A stretch of DNA of 33,162 nt from Campylobacteraceae bacterium (GTDB lineage: Bacteria; Campylobacterota; Campylobacteria; Campylobacterales; Sulfurovaceae), in NCBI GenBank assembly GCA_026986085.1, contig JALSPE010000111.1, positions 1 through 33,162 on the forward strand, given 5' to 3'. Every line of letters starts with the position of its first letter. Position 1 is the first letter of the stretch. The notes below the pieces were generated by a model. The model saw only the letters and a list, made by a program, of their open reading frames with translations, made no database searches and had not been told where the DNA came from. Shown in pieces: positions 1 through 7,956 of the stretch. The position numbers and the translations under genes were made by a program.

Positions 1-232
1 TATTTGTATCAATTATAGATAATTGCTTACTAGCACCATAATAAGTATTTAAGTATAAAAGTTAAATTTATACGCTAGATAATAAAAGTAATTTCAAACA
101 TACGGATACGAGAATTTATTCGCGTCTATTTGAGATAAAAAGTTAAATTAATCTATTGTCTCGAATAAATTTGAGGGTCCAAAAAGAAGAGCTATAAACT
201 TTACTTTAAAAGCTCTTATTTATTAGCTAATA
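1..232 (+). repeat. Intergenic repeat element, copy A (REP-pair element, diverged)
   Basis: This non-coding stretch aligns by eye over its whole length with 32690-32920 and with the reverse complement of 6170-6400. It contains a degenerate palindrome at 108-125 and a second at 159-176 (TCTCGAATAAATTTGAGG). The pair is bounded by GGAT (104-107, GGAC in the best copy) and GTCC (177-180). After the pair comes a block rich in AAACTTTACTTTAAAAG that all three copies share. The element starts before the window, so its left limit is unknown. It ends about 34 bp from the stop codon of the ABC-F gene. No coding potential is seen. Confidence 0.8.
187..217 (-). terminator. Probable intrinsic terminator of the ABC-F gene (possibly bidirectional)
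   Basis: AAGAGCT at 187-193 pairs with AGCTCTT at 211-217. Read on the minus strand the hairpin is followed by CTTTTTGG, about 50 nt after the ABC-F stop codon. The hairpin is the distal end of repeat copy A, so the element appears to supply the terminator. Confidence 0.5.
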
Positions 233-265
233 CAAAAGAAAAATCAAAGAGATATTTTCAAAAAA

Positions 266-2209
266 CTACTCCCCCTCTAGCTCCTCTTGTAACTCTAATA
301 TATCCAAATATCTTTCACTCAATTGCGCATACTCTTCTTCTAGTTTTGCCAATTTAGAGCTTACCTCAACCAAGCCTATTTCGTTATAGCATTCAGGGTT
401 GGCCAAACAGTTATTTAACTCTTCTATTTTTGCCTCTAACTCCTCTATTTTAGGAGGCAGTAACTCTAAATCTCTTTTGTCGTTATAACTGAGTTTTGTC
501 TGTTTTTTTACCTTTTTTGGCTCTATATCTCTACTTTGCCTATTCAGCTCTTTTTCATAAACTTCTAAATCTAGAATCTCTTTTTCTATATCTAGATATT
601 CGCTATAAGTTTGATATGAAATCTCTATATCTCCATTACCCTTAAAGATAAAGAGCTTTTGGGCTAATTTATCTACAAAGTATCTATCATGGCTAACAAA
701 AAGCAAAGCACCCTCAAAACTTAGTAGTTTATCTTCTAAAATATTGATTGTTTGAATATCTAAATCATTTGTTGGTTCATCTAATATTAAACAGTCATAC
801 TTTTTTGTAAATAGAAGAGCTAGAGCCACCCTATTTTTCTCTCCTCCACTAAGTTGAAAAATCTTTTTATCGAGATACTCTTTAGGAAATAGAAAATTCT
901 TTAAATATCCATAAACATGCATATTTTTACCCTCTACTAAAACTCTGTCTCCACCATCTGGGCAAAAAGTTTCTATCAAGGTTGCATCCTCTTTTAGCAT
1001 CTCTCTGTGTTGGTCAAAATAACCAATAGAGAGGTCTCCTTTTTTTATAACCCCGCTATTGGCTTTTAATCTGCCAAGCATAATTTTAAGAAGTGTAGAT
1101 TTACCACTTCCGTTTGGTCCAACTATTGCTATCTTATCTCTTTGTAAAATACGGGTAGTAAACTCTTTTATTAAAAGTTTGTTAGCAATAAAAAAGGTTA
1201 AATTTTCTATATCAAATAGCATCTTCTTCTTTGCAACTATTTTATCGCCACGCCAACTCTTTTTTTCTCTCTCAAGCTCTACTTTCATCTTTCTTATTAG
1301 TGTGGGATTCTTTTGCGCTTGTTCTCTTAACTCAAATACTCTTCTTTTTCTGCCTTGATTTCGTGTTTCTCTAGCTCTTACTCCCTTTGCTAACCACTCT
1401 TCTTCGCGTTTTAAAAATTTAAGTAAATTACTATACTCTTTTTCCAAAGAGTTAATTCTTTGCTCTTTTTGCACTAAATAACTAGCATATCCACCCTTAT
1501 AGTTTACCAATTTAAAATCCTCTACCTCTACTACTCTTGTTGCAATTTTATCTATAAAGTATCTATCATGCGAAATTAGAAGCAGGGTAAAATTCTCTTT
1601 TAATAAAATCTCTTCTAAATACTCTACCATATATACATCAAGGTGGTTGGTTGGTTCATCCAAAATCAGTAAATCTGGCTTTTTTAGTATTAAAGATGCA
1701 AGTGCAACGCGGCGTTGTTCTCCTCCTGAGAGTGTAACTACTAGTCTATTTTCATACTCTTTTAATTTAAACTCTTGCATAGCTCTTTCTATTTTTGAAC
1801 TTAAATCCCAAGCGTTATGTTGGTCTAGATATGTTGCAATCTCCTCTTGTTCTTTTAATATTGCACTGTTATTTGAGTCATTACTCATTAGCAAACTAAG
1901 TTCTTGATACCTCTCTTGGGCTCTTTTTATATCACCTAATTCGCTCTCTATTGCCTCTTTTACAGTTGCACCCTCTTTAAATTTTGGCGTTTGACTTAAC
2001 ATTCCAATTTCGATAGAGCTATCTATTATAATCTTGCCATCATCTGGCTCTTCAATTCCTGTTATTAGCTTTAAAAGAGTAGATTTACCACACCCGTTTT
2101 GTCCAATAATTGCTACTCTTTCACCCTCTTGCAAATGAAATTCCAAAGAGTCAAAAATCTGCTTAACATCATATTTTTTCTTAATATCATACATATCTAC
2201 AAATGCCAT
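266..2209 (-). CDS. uup: ABC-F family ATPase, Uup-like
   Basis: Soluble twin-ATPase protein of the ABC-F family, which acts on ribosomes or translation rather than membrane transport; Uup homologues are also linked to DNA branch resolution. Numbering from the chosen start, domain 1 has Walker A GQNGCGKST near residues 36-44, signature LSGGEQ near 160 and Walker B LLILDEP near 181. Domain 2 has GPNGSGKST near 364-372, LSGGEK near 453 and CLILDEP near 473. An Arg/Lys-rich linker joins them, and a C-terminal Glu/Lys-rich coiled coil (about 550-647) is what suggests Uup. There are no membrane segments. The reading frame extends two codons to a TTG, but the ATG at 2207-2209 has GAGG seven bases upstream, so I start there (647 residues). 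It is divergent from the M48 protease gene. The family is certain, the Uup subtype less so. Confidence 0.9.
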   Translation of the reverse strand: MAFVDMYDIKKKYDVKQIFDSLEFHLQEGERVAIIGQNGCGKSTLLKLITGIEEPDDGKIIIDSSIEIGMLSQTPKFKEGATVKEAIESELGDIKRAQERYQELSLLMSNDSNNSAILKEQEEIATYLDQHNAWDLSSKIERAMQEFKLKEYENRLVVTLSGGEQRRVALASLILKKPDLLILDEPTNHLDVYMVEYLEEILLKENFTLLLISHDRYFIDKIATRVVEVEDFKLVNYKGGYASYLVQKEQRINSLEKEYSNLLKFLKREEEWLAKGVRARETRNQGRKRRVFELREQAQKNPTLIRKMKVELEREKKSWRGDKIVAKKKMLFDIENLTFFIANKLLIKEFTTRILQRDKIAIVGPNGSGKSTLLKIMLGRLKANSGVIKKGDLSIGYFDQHREMLKEDATLIETFCPDGGDRVLVEGKNMHVYGYLKNFLFPKEYLDKKIFQLSGGEKNRVALALLFTKKYDCLILDEPTNDLDIQTINILEDKLLSFEGALLFVSHDRYFVDKLAQKLFIFKGNGDIEISYQTYSEYLDIEKEILDLEVYEKELNRQSRDIEPKKVKKQTKLSYNDKRDLELLPPKIEELEAKIEELNNCLANPECYNEIGLVEVSSKLAKLEEEYAQLSERYLDILELQEELEGE

Positions 2210-2236
2210 AATCAAACCTCAATAAAAATTATCGAT

Positions 2237-2242
2237 ATTTTA
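2237..2242 (-). promoter_or_regulatory. Candidate -10 box for the ABC-F gene
   Basis: TAAAAT on the minus strand, 28 bases before the ATG, in the 75-bp divergent intergenic space. No clear -35 is seen, as is common for the main sigma factor in this phylum. Confidence 0.3.
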
Positions 2243-2260
2243 CCTAAAATTAAGCACATT

Positions 2261-2270
2261 TTGATATATT
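2261..2270 (+). promoter_or_regulatory. Candidate extended -10 promoter of the M48-prmC-apaH operon
   Basis: TTGATATATT (-10 TATATT at 2265-2270) lies about 21 bases before the ATG at 2292. It resembles the TTGATATAAT ahead of the XRE gene at 22061-22070. Confidence 0.45.
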
Positions 2271-2291
2271 CTCAAACAAAAAGGTAATAGA

Positions 2292-3530
2292 ATGTTACAA
2301 ATTTTAATAATAGCTTTTACACTATACACTTTAATCAAAATATATGTTAGCGTTATGCAAATAGGTTACATAAGTGATGCAAAGAGAGAGGATGCAGTGC
2401 TATTGAGTCCTGCAAAATATGTAATTGCAGGAAATTATGCAATAAAAAAAGAGAGAATTACAATAGCTGAGAGTTTTGTAGAGTATTTTCTCTTTCTCTT
2501 TTGGGTATATAAAGGCTTCTCTTGGCTTCAAAATTTAACAGGCTTTAGTGGTATTTGGGCAAATTTACTCTTTATTTTTGGCTATTTGGCAATTAACTTT
2601 ATTGTAACTTTGCCTTTTGATATCTACAAAACATTTAAATTAGATAAATCTTTTCATTTTAGTAAAACAACTCCAAAATTATATTTAATAGATACCCTAA
2701 AATCGATGCTTTTAACAGTAGTTATTGGTGGTATTGTATTTAGCCTAATTATCTATGTTATTGAAAACTTTAGCAATTGGTGGATATGGACATTTATAAT
2801 CTTATTTGGTTTTATAGTTGTTACAAATATGCTATATCCAACAGTAATAGCACCACTGTTTAACAAATTTAAACCAATAGAAGATGAAGAGTTAAAGAGT
2901 GATATAGAGAGAATTATGAAGAGTGTTGGTTTAGATAGTGATGGAATATTTAGCATTGATGCAAGTAAGAGAGATAGCCGTTTAAATGCCTATTTTGGTG
3001 GGCTTGGCAAGAGTAAAAGAGTGGTCCTTTTTGATACTTTGCTAGAGAAGTTAAACAAAGATGAGATTATAGCAATTTTAGGGCATGAGTTAGGACACTA
3101 CAGCCATAAAGATATCTTTAAAAATATAGCAACAATTGGTATATTTTTATTTGTAGTATTAGCTATTATTGGAAACTTGCCAACAGAGCTTTTTACACAA
3201 ATGGGAGTTGTAGCAACTTCTGGTGCAAAAGTGGCACTTATTATGCTTTTAATGCCAATATTTAGCTTTGTGTATATGCCTATAATGGGGCTAATTAGCC
3301 GACATAATGAGTATGAAGCAGATAAATTTGGTGCAAAGATAGGTGGTAAAAATTATCTTATAAGTGCGCTGCTAAAGTTGGTAAATGAAAATAAGGCATT
3401 TCCAAAATCGCATCCAACATATATATTTTTCTACTACACTCACCCACCAGTAATAGAGAGACTTAAAGCATTAGGATATGATGATACGCAAAAAAATGAC
3501 GATAGTGTTATTTTAGGCTTTTTAAAGTAA
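2292..3530 (+). CDS. M48 family metalloprotease, Ste24/CAAX-protease-like
   Basis: Integral-membrane zinc endopeptidase of the Ste24 (CAAX prenyl protease 1) branch of M48, 412 residues, the usual size. Several hydrophobic helices are visible (about 1-22, 62-80, 88-110, 138-160, 165-185, 280-295, 312-335). The zinc site is HELGH at 265-269, with the third ligand expected at E340 of the EYEAD stretch 340-344. The Ste24-like tail motif THPP is at 383-386. Bacterial members are thought to act in membrane protein quality control, since they have no prenylated substrates; the substrate here is unknown. The ATG follows an AAAGG-type ribosome site. It is the first gene of a five-gene plus-strand operon and overlaps prmC by one base. 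Confidence 0.9.
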   Translation: MLQILIIAFTLYTLIKIYVSVMQIGYISDAKREDAVLLSPAKYVIAGNYAIKKERITIAESFVEYFLFLFWVYKGFSWLQNLTGFSGIWANLLFIFGYLAINFIVTLPFDIYKTFKLDKSFHFSKTTPKLYLIDTLKSMLLTVVIGGIVFSLIIYVIENFSNWWIWTFIILFGFIVVTNMLYPTVIAPLFNKFKPIEDEELKSDIERIMKSVGLDSDGIFSIDASKRDSRLNAYFGGLGKSKRVVLFDTLLEKLNKDEIIAILGHELGHYSHKDIFKNIATIGIFLFVVLAIIGNLPTELFTQMGVVATSGAKVALIMLLMPIFSFVYMPIMGLISRHNEYEADKFGAKIGGKNYLISALLKLVNENKAFPKSHPTYIFFYYTHPPVIERLKALGYDDTQKNDDSVILGFLK

Positions 3531-4339
3531 TGTTAATAACAAAAGCCCTGCTTTGGGGGCAAAAAGAGTTAAAAGATATAGTTGAGCGCCCAAGATTAGA
3601 GGTTGAGATACTACTATCTTTTATGCTAAATTGTCGTCGCGAAGATTTAATATTAAAACAGATTGAAGATATCGATTTTGATATATTTAAAGAGTTAATT
3701 AATAGACGAAAAAATCTTGAGCCAATAGAGTATATTACCAATAGCGTAAGTTTTTATAAGTATAATTTTTTTATAAACAAAGGTGCTTTGATACCTCGCC
3801 CAGAGAGTGAAATATTGGTAGAGAAGGCAATTGGATTAATAAAAAAGCACAATATCAAAAGTGTAGCAGAGATAGGTGTAGGAAGTGGAGTTTTAAGCAT
3901 ATCTATTGCTAAAGAGTGTGATGTTGAAATAGAGGCTAGTGATATATCCAAAGAGGCGATAGAGGTTGCCAAAAAAAATATAGAAAAATTTAAATTAGAA
4001 GATAAAATAGTTATAAAAAATTGCTCAATGCTTGATTGCTTAGATACTCCAGAGCTTTTAATTAGCAATCCTCCATATATTGACCCAGAGTTTAAATTAG
4101 AAAAAAATATTTTAGATTACGAACCCCATTGCGCACTATTTGCACCAAAGGGTGGTGTTGAGATTTTACATAATATTTTAGATATTATTAAAGAAAAGAG
4201 AATAAAATACGCTGTATGCGAAATGGGGTATGACCAAAGAGAGTCTATTAAAGAGTATATTTTAAAAATTAATTTAGATAGAGAGATTAGTTTTTATAAA
4301 GATATATCAGGGCATGATAGAGGTTTTGTGTTACATTAG
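3530..4339 (+). CDS. prmC: Peptide chain release factor N5-glutamine methyltransferase
   Basis: Methylates the Gln of the GGQ motif in release factors RF1 and RF2 with S-adenosylmethionine, increasing termination efficiency. At 269 residues it is close to normal length. An N-terminal helical substrate domain (about 1-80) precedes LIPRPESE at 88-95. The SAM-binding glycine motif EIGVGSG is at 114-120, and the catalytic NPPY at 180-183. The start ATG overlaps the TAA of the protease gene (TAATG), so translational coupling is likely. Its usual partner prfA is not adjacent. Confidence 0.94.
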   Translation: MLITKALLWGQKELKDIVERPRLEVEILLSFMLNCRREDLILKQIEDIDFDIFKELINRRKNLEPIEYITNSVSFYKYNFFINKGALIPRPESEILVEKAIGLIKKHNIKSVAEIGVGSGVLSISIAKECDVEIEASDISKEAIEVAKKNIEKFKLEDKIVIKNCSMLDCLDTPELLISNPPYIDPEFKLEKNILDYEPHCALFAPKGGVEILHNILDIIKEKRIKYAVCEMGYDQRESIKEYILKINLDREISFYKDISGHDRGFVLH

Positions 4340-4373
4340 ACCTCTTTAATATTAAACAAAAAGGATTTACACA

Positions 4374-4850
4374 ATGAAAACAAATAGATATTTTACAATA
4401 GTTTATCTTCTAATTTTAGGTGTAGTTTTAGGGGCTACAATTTATGCTGGGGCTGTTGTGGCACCTGTTACTTTTCACTCTGAAAAGTGGCTTGGAGAGG
4501 AGCTTTTAAGTCGCTTTCAAGAGGGTCTTATAATGAGTGAAAACTTTATTCGCTTAGGCTACTTTATAATGCTTGGGGTTTTAGCAATTGTGTTTTATGA
4601 GGGGTATCAGTATAAAAGATTTAATAGAGATTTAGTTAAGACTCTATGTGCTCTTGGTGCTATTGGTTCGGCGATGCTATTTAAATACTTTTATATGAGC
4701 TCCATTATAGATATGCAAAAGCAAGGCGAAAAGGTAGTTCAAAGTCATATATTTGAAAATATGCACAAAGGTAGTGAAATTGCTTTAACACTATTTATGA
4801 TTTTTATAATTGTGCTATTTGTTAAAACTCTTATAAAGGAGCTTAAATAG
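4374..4850 (+). CDS. DUF4149-type four-helix membrane protein
   Basis: Small inner-membrane protein of 158 residues with four predicted transmembrane helices (about 8-30, 59-76, 88-105 and 134-153). The pattern of helices and the stretch AGAVVAPVTFHSEKW after helix 1 suggest the DUF4149 family, whose function is not established. The start ATG is preceded by AAGGA eight bases upstream. The last base of its TAG is the first base of the next gene's GTG, so it is part of the operon. No catalytic motif is visible. Confidence 0.75.
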   Translation: MKTNRYFTIVYLLILGVVLGATIYAGAVVAPVTFHSEKWLGEELLSRFQEGLIMSENFIRLGYFIMLGVLAIVFYEGYQYKRFNRDLVKTLCALGAIGSAMLFKYFYMSSIIDMQKQGEKVVQSHIFENMHKGSEIALTLFMIFIIVLFVKTLIKELK

Positions 4851-5332
4851 TGGTAAAACACCCATTTGGGCCAATTATTTTTAAAGATAGCAAGATATTG
4901 ATTTTGGGCTCTTTTCCTAGTTTAAAGTCGTTTGAGAATAGCTTTTACTATGCACATCCAAAAAACCAATTTTGGAAAATATTAGCTGAAATTAGTGCTT
5001 ATCCTGTAAATAACAGAGATCAAAAGATATGGCTTTTAAAAGAGTTAAAAATAGCTCTTTGGGATATAGTAGCAAGTTGCAATAGAGAGAATTCAAGCGA
5101 TAGTAATCTAAAAGATATTGTGCCAAATGATATAGAGAGACTTTTGCAAGATTATCCATCTATAAAAACTATTGCATTTACTAGCAAATTGGCACAAAAG
5201 GTTTACAATAAGCACTTTAAAGAGTTAAATATAGAGACAATATATCTACCTTCTCCATCTCCAGCTTATGCGGCTATGAGTTTGGAAGAGAAGGTAGTAA
5301 AATATAGAGAGCTTTTAGGGGATATTTTATGA
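4850..5332 (+). CDS. Hypoxanthine-DNA glycosylase (UDG superfamily, family 6)
   Basis: Predicted base-excision repair enzyme that removes deaminated adenine (hypoxanthine) from DNA. The 160-residue protein has the family's N-terminal GSFPS motif at 20-24, the FYYAHPKNQFW stretch just after it, and a C-terminal SPSPAYA motif near 133-139. These match the single-domain family often annotated as DNA-deoxyinosine glycosylase. It starts with GTG at 4850, supported by AAGGAG eight bases upstream inside the preceding gene. It overlaps apaH by four bases (ATGA). A related mismatch-specific uracil-DNA glycosylase is the alternative. Confidence 0.82.
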   Translation: MVKHPFGPIIFKDSKILILGSFPSLKSFENSFYYAHPKNQFWKILAEISAYPVNNRDQKIWLLKELKIALWDIVASCNRENSSDSNLKDIVPNDIERLLQDYPSIKTIAFTSKLAQKVYNKHFKELNIETIYLPSPSPAYAAMSLEEKVVKYRELLGDIL

Positions 5333-6147
5333 CTTGGGCAATAGGCGATATACAAGGCTGTTTTGATAACTTTCAAAACCTTTTAACCAAGATAAACTTT
5401 GACCCAAATAGAGACAGGTTATGGCTTGTGGGTGATTTAGTAAATAGAGGCAACAAATCTTTAGAGGTTTTAGAGTATGTTTATGAGCATAGAGAGTCAA
5501 TAGATATAGTGCTTGGAAATCATGATATTAGTTTAATTGCTGCATATTTTGGATTAAAAAAGAGTAATCCAACTATAGAGCCAATTTTAAATTCTGCTAA
5601 GGCTGAGAGTTTGATAAATTGGCTTAGAAGTCAGCCATTTTTACATATTGATTACAATTTGGGTTATGCAATGGCTCATGCTGGAATTGCTCCAAATTTT
5701 CAATTAGGAGCTGCAAAGCACTATAATGATATTTTACAACAAAGATTAAACTCAAAAGAGGTAAAAGAGTGGTTAAAAATTATGCTTAGCAAAGAGACAG
5801 ATCATTTTGAGCCACATGGGCAAAATAGTGATATAGAGAGATATGCACTAAATAGCTTTATTAGAATGAGATATTGCTATAAAAATGGGTATTTAGATTT
5901 TAAACAAAAAGGCTCTCCTTATACTCTAAAAAGAGATGATTTATACCCTTGGTTTGATTGCCCTATAAAAGAGAAGAAAGAGTTAAAAATAGTTTTTGGT
6001 CACTGGTCCACTCTTGGGTTTTTAGATAGAGATGATATATTAGCATTAGATACGGGCTGTCTATGGGGTAGAGAATTGAGTGCTTATAATTTAGAAAGTA
6101 GAGAAAGAGTTTTTGTTAAATGTAAAGGGATAGATATTATAAAATAA
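5329..6147 (+). CDS. apaH: Symmetrical bis(5'-nucleosyl)-tetraphosphatase
   Basis: Hydrolyses Ap4A to two ADP, controlling dinucleoside polyphosphates and the removal of Np4 caps from RNA. At 272 residues it fits the family. The metallophosphoesterase motifs are in order: GDIQG at 6-10, GDLVNRG at 35-41 and GNHD at 63-66, with later metal-ligand histidines in MAHAGIAP and in FGHW. It is the last gene of the plus operon, coupled by the ATGA overlap to the glycosylase gene. Repeat copy B begins at its stop codon. Confidence 0.94.
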   Translation: MTWAIGDIQGCFDNFQNLLTKINFDPNRDRLWLVGDLVNRGNKSLEVLEYVYEHRESIDIVLGNHDISLIAAYFGLKKSNPTIEPILNSAKAESLINWLRSQPFLHIDYNLGYAMAHAGIAPNFQLGAAKHYNDILQQRLNSKEVKEWLKIMLSKETDHFEPHGQNSDIERYALNSFIRMRYCYKNGYLDFKQKGSPYTLKRDDLYPWFDCPIKEKKELKIVFGHWSTLGFLDRDDILALDTGCLWGRELSAYNLESRERVFVKCKGIDIIK

Positions 6148-6176
6148 CTTTTGCACTTAAATCATCTATATAAGTT

Positions 6177-6205
6177 AGAGTTTTAAAAGTAAAGTATATT
6201 ACTCT
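6177..6205 (+). terminator. Weak terminator-like hairpin after apaH
   Basis: AGAGT (6177-6181) pairs with ACTCT (6201-6205), followed by TCTTTTTGG. It is positionally equivalent to the stronger hairpin in copy A. The short stem and 19-base loop make it weak. Confidence 0.35.
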
Positions 6206-6471
6206 TCTTTTTGGACACTCGAATTTATTCCTACCAATAAGCTTGAAATTAACTTTTTTGTTTAAATAGACGCTAATGAATTCGCCTGTCCATATTATTT
6301 GAAATTTGTTTTGTTACTTAGCATATAAATTTAACTTTACACTTAAAATATTATTTTATGATGCTAGTAAGCTACTATCTATATTTAATACAAAAATTAT
6401 CATGGCTCTTGACATTGTATATTTAAATTTTTAAATAATCTATTTATGGGATTTTAAAAAGTGAATAGTTT

Positions 6472-6490
6472 TTGTCAAGATATATGACAA
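6472..6490. promoter_or_regulatory. Operator-like dyad TTGTCA-N7-TGACAA
   Basis: TTGTCAAGATATATGACAA is a perfect six-base inverted repeat with a seven-base spacer. The same site occurs at 32620-32638 with one arm base changed, inside otherwise drifting sequence. It looks like a site for a dimeric DNA-binding protein, but no regulator can be assigned. Confidence 0.4.
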
Positions 6491-6595
6491 TTTTACATCA
6501 GATGCCACAATAGCACTGTTTAGTTTAAAATTTTAGTTAAAACTAGGTGTGAAAGTTAAGATTATAAAATAGTAGAGTTTTTGCAAAAACTTGCA

Positions 6596-6619
6596 AAAGA
6601 GAGTTTTAAAACTCTCTTT
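6596..6619 (-). terminator. Intrinsic terminator of slyD
   Basis: A perfect 24-base palindrome whose arms are AAAGAGAGTTTT and AAAACTCTCTTT lies eight bases beyond the slyD stop codon. A T-containing tail follows on the minus strand. It also insulates slyD from repeat copy B. Confidence 0.75.
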
Positions 6620-6627
6620 AAATAAAG

Positions 6628-7134
6628 TTAGTGGCTACAACCACAACTTCCACCTTCGCATCCACCGTTATCTACTTGACCTGTAGCTGCTTCTTGCTCA
6701 GTTGCATCTCTTTCGCTAACAACTGTTACATTAAACATTAAATCTTTTCCAGCTAATGGGTGATTGAAATCTACTTTTACTGTATCGTCATTAAAATCTA
6801 CAACAGTAACTTGAACAGTTTCACCATTTTGACCTTGACCATATAGAGACATTCCCTTCTCTAAATCAATACCTTCAAATTGATCTCTTGGTATCTCTTG
6901 AATTGCCTCTTCATCTTTTAATCCATACGCTTCTTCAGCTTTTACTAAAATATCTGCACTCTCTCCAGCACTCATACCTACTAATTGCTTCTCTAAACCA
7001 GGAATTAATTGACCTTTTCCAATAATAAACTCTAAAGGTGCTGAACCTTTGTTGCTATCTAAAACTTCACTTCCACCAGCCTCTTTTAACTCATACTCTA
7101 TAGCTACTACGCTATTTTCTTCTTTAATTGCCAT
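6628..7134 (-). CDS. slyD: FKBP-type peptidyl-prolyl isomerase, SlyD-like
   Basis: Cytoplasmic prolyl isomerase/chaperone with a metal-binding tail, linked in other bacteria to nickel delivery to hydrogenase and urease. The 168 residues comprise an FKBP domain with the SlyD-type inserted chaperone flap (about 1-145). A short Gly/Cys/His tail follows with C159, C164, C166 and H168, shorter than the His-rich tail of E. coli SlyD. The start ATG is backed by AAAAGGA. A hairpin separates it from cpoB upstream, so it may be both read through and independently transcribed. Confidence 0.93.
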   Translation of the reverse strand: MAIKEENSVVAIEYELKEAGGSEVLDSNKGSAPLEFIIGKGQLIPGLEKQLVGMSAGESADILVKAEEAYGLKDEEAIQEIPRDQFEGIDLEKGMSLYGQGQNGETVQVTVVDFNDDTVKVDFNHPLAGKDLMFNVTVVSERDATEQEAATGQVDNGGCEGGSCGCSH

Positions 7135-7173
7135 TGTAATCCTTTTAAAAATATTTACCGATTTTAACTAATT

Positions 7174-7199
7174 ACACTTTATCATAGCTTATAAAGTGT
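7174..7199 (-). terminator. Hairpin between cpoB and slyD
   Basis: ACACTTTAT and ATAAAGTGT form a nine-base stem with an eight-base loop, overlapping the cpoB stop codon. The tail after it is A/T-mixed rather than a clean T-run, so it may be an attenuator or processing signal. Confidence 0.4.
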
Positions 7200-7948
7200 T
7201 ATTTAAGATATTTTTTTGCCTCTTTTGCAGAGTTGGTATTGGGATAGCCATCTATTACAGCTTTTAAAAATACCTTTGCATCCGATACTTTTCCCTTTTT
7301 CTTTAACGATATAGCAGTATGCAGTAGCAATTTATCCATATAACTTGCATTCTCATTTAAAGATGCACTCTTTTGATAGTAACTAATTGCCTCTTTATAT
7401 CTACCTTTTTTATATGCAATTTCACCTAGATAGAAGTTTGTAGATGCTTTTTTATACCCTTTTTTAAGTAGTTTTTTAAATATATCTTGAGCAGAAGAGA
7501 GCTTAGATTTTGTAAAATTAAGCACCGCGTTTTTATATAACTCTTTAGATGTCATTTTTTTAGCAGTAGTTCCACTAGATACTGGAGCTTGAGTCTCTAC
7601 AGGAGTAATTGGTGCAGTAGCAGCCTCTTTTACTACCTCTTTTGGTCTAGATTCAAGCGCTGCAACTCTTTGTGATAGTTGGTTTATTATTTTAGTTAAA
7701 TTATCACTTGCATTAGCTTTTAGTCTTAATTGCTCTATTTGGTTATTTTGTCCGTTAATAATAGTTTTAAGACCTTCAATACTCTCTTTTAATTGTGAAA
7801 TCTTTTGTTTTAATATAAATATCTCTCTACTATTCTTTTTTGCTACAACTTCTGGGTCGATAAAGTCTGTATCAGAATATACTGACTGCTCTGCATTAAC
7901 AACAGTTACTAAAATTACAATTAAAAAAATATTTTTAACTATGCTCAT
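7199..7948 (-). CDS. cpoB: Tol-Pal accessory protein CpoB/YbgF-like (coiled coil plus TPR)
   Basis: Periplasmic protein that in E. coli coordinates Tol-driven outer-membrane constriction with peptidoglycan synthesis. From the chosen start there is a signal peptide (MSIVKNIFLIVILVTVVNA), then a coiled coil (about 30-95), a Pro/Thr/Ala linker, and tetratricopeptide-like repeats in the C-terminal half (KELYKNAVLNF, ASTNFYLGEIAYKKGRY and AKVFLKAVIDGYP). The frame extends five codons further to TTG. The ATG at 7946-7948 has AGGAG five bases upstream and gives a cleaner signal peptide, so I use it (249 residues). It starts only eight bases after tolB. In most genomes pal lies between these two genes. 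Confidence 0.85.
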   Translation of the reverse strand: MSIVKNIFLIVILVTVVNAEQSVYSDTDFIDPEVVAKKNSREIFILKQKISQLKESIEGLKTIINGQNNQIEQLRLKANASDNLTKIINQLSQRVAALESRPKEVVKEAATAPITPVETQAPVSSGTTAKKMTSKELYKNAVLNFTKSKLSSAQDIFKKLLKKGYKKASTNFYLGEIAYKKGRYKEAISYYQKSASLNENASYMDKLLLHTAISLKKKGKVSDAKVFLKAVIDGYPNTNSAKEAKKYLK

Positions 7949-7956
7949 ACTATCTC

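Larger units (their letters stand above)
6147..6560 (-). repeat. Intergenic repeat element, copy B (inverted, near full length)
   Basis: This fills most of the 480-bp gap between apaH and slyD. Its reverse complement aligns with 32551-32945, with about four in five positions matching in the best 100-bp block (6460-6560 against 32551-32650). It contains a degenerate palindrome pair at 6217-6234 and 6270-6287, bounded by GGAC (6213-6216) and GTCC (6288-6291). It also holds a conserved TTGTCA/TGACAA dyad at 6472-6490. The end nearest apaH carries the same hairpin-like block that faces the ABC-F gene in copy A. No open reading frame of note is present. Confidence 0.82.

Noticed and set aside
2099..2287. 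Small plus-strand reading frame across the ABC-F/M48 divergent gap
   Set aside because: It lies mostly antisense to the ABC-F gene, has no ribosome site, and overlaps the promoter region.
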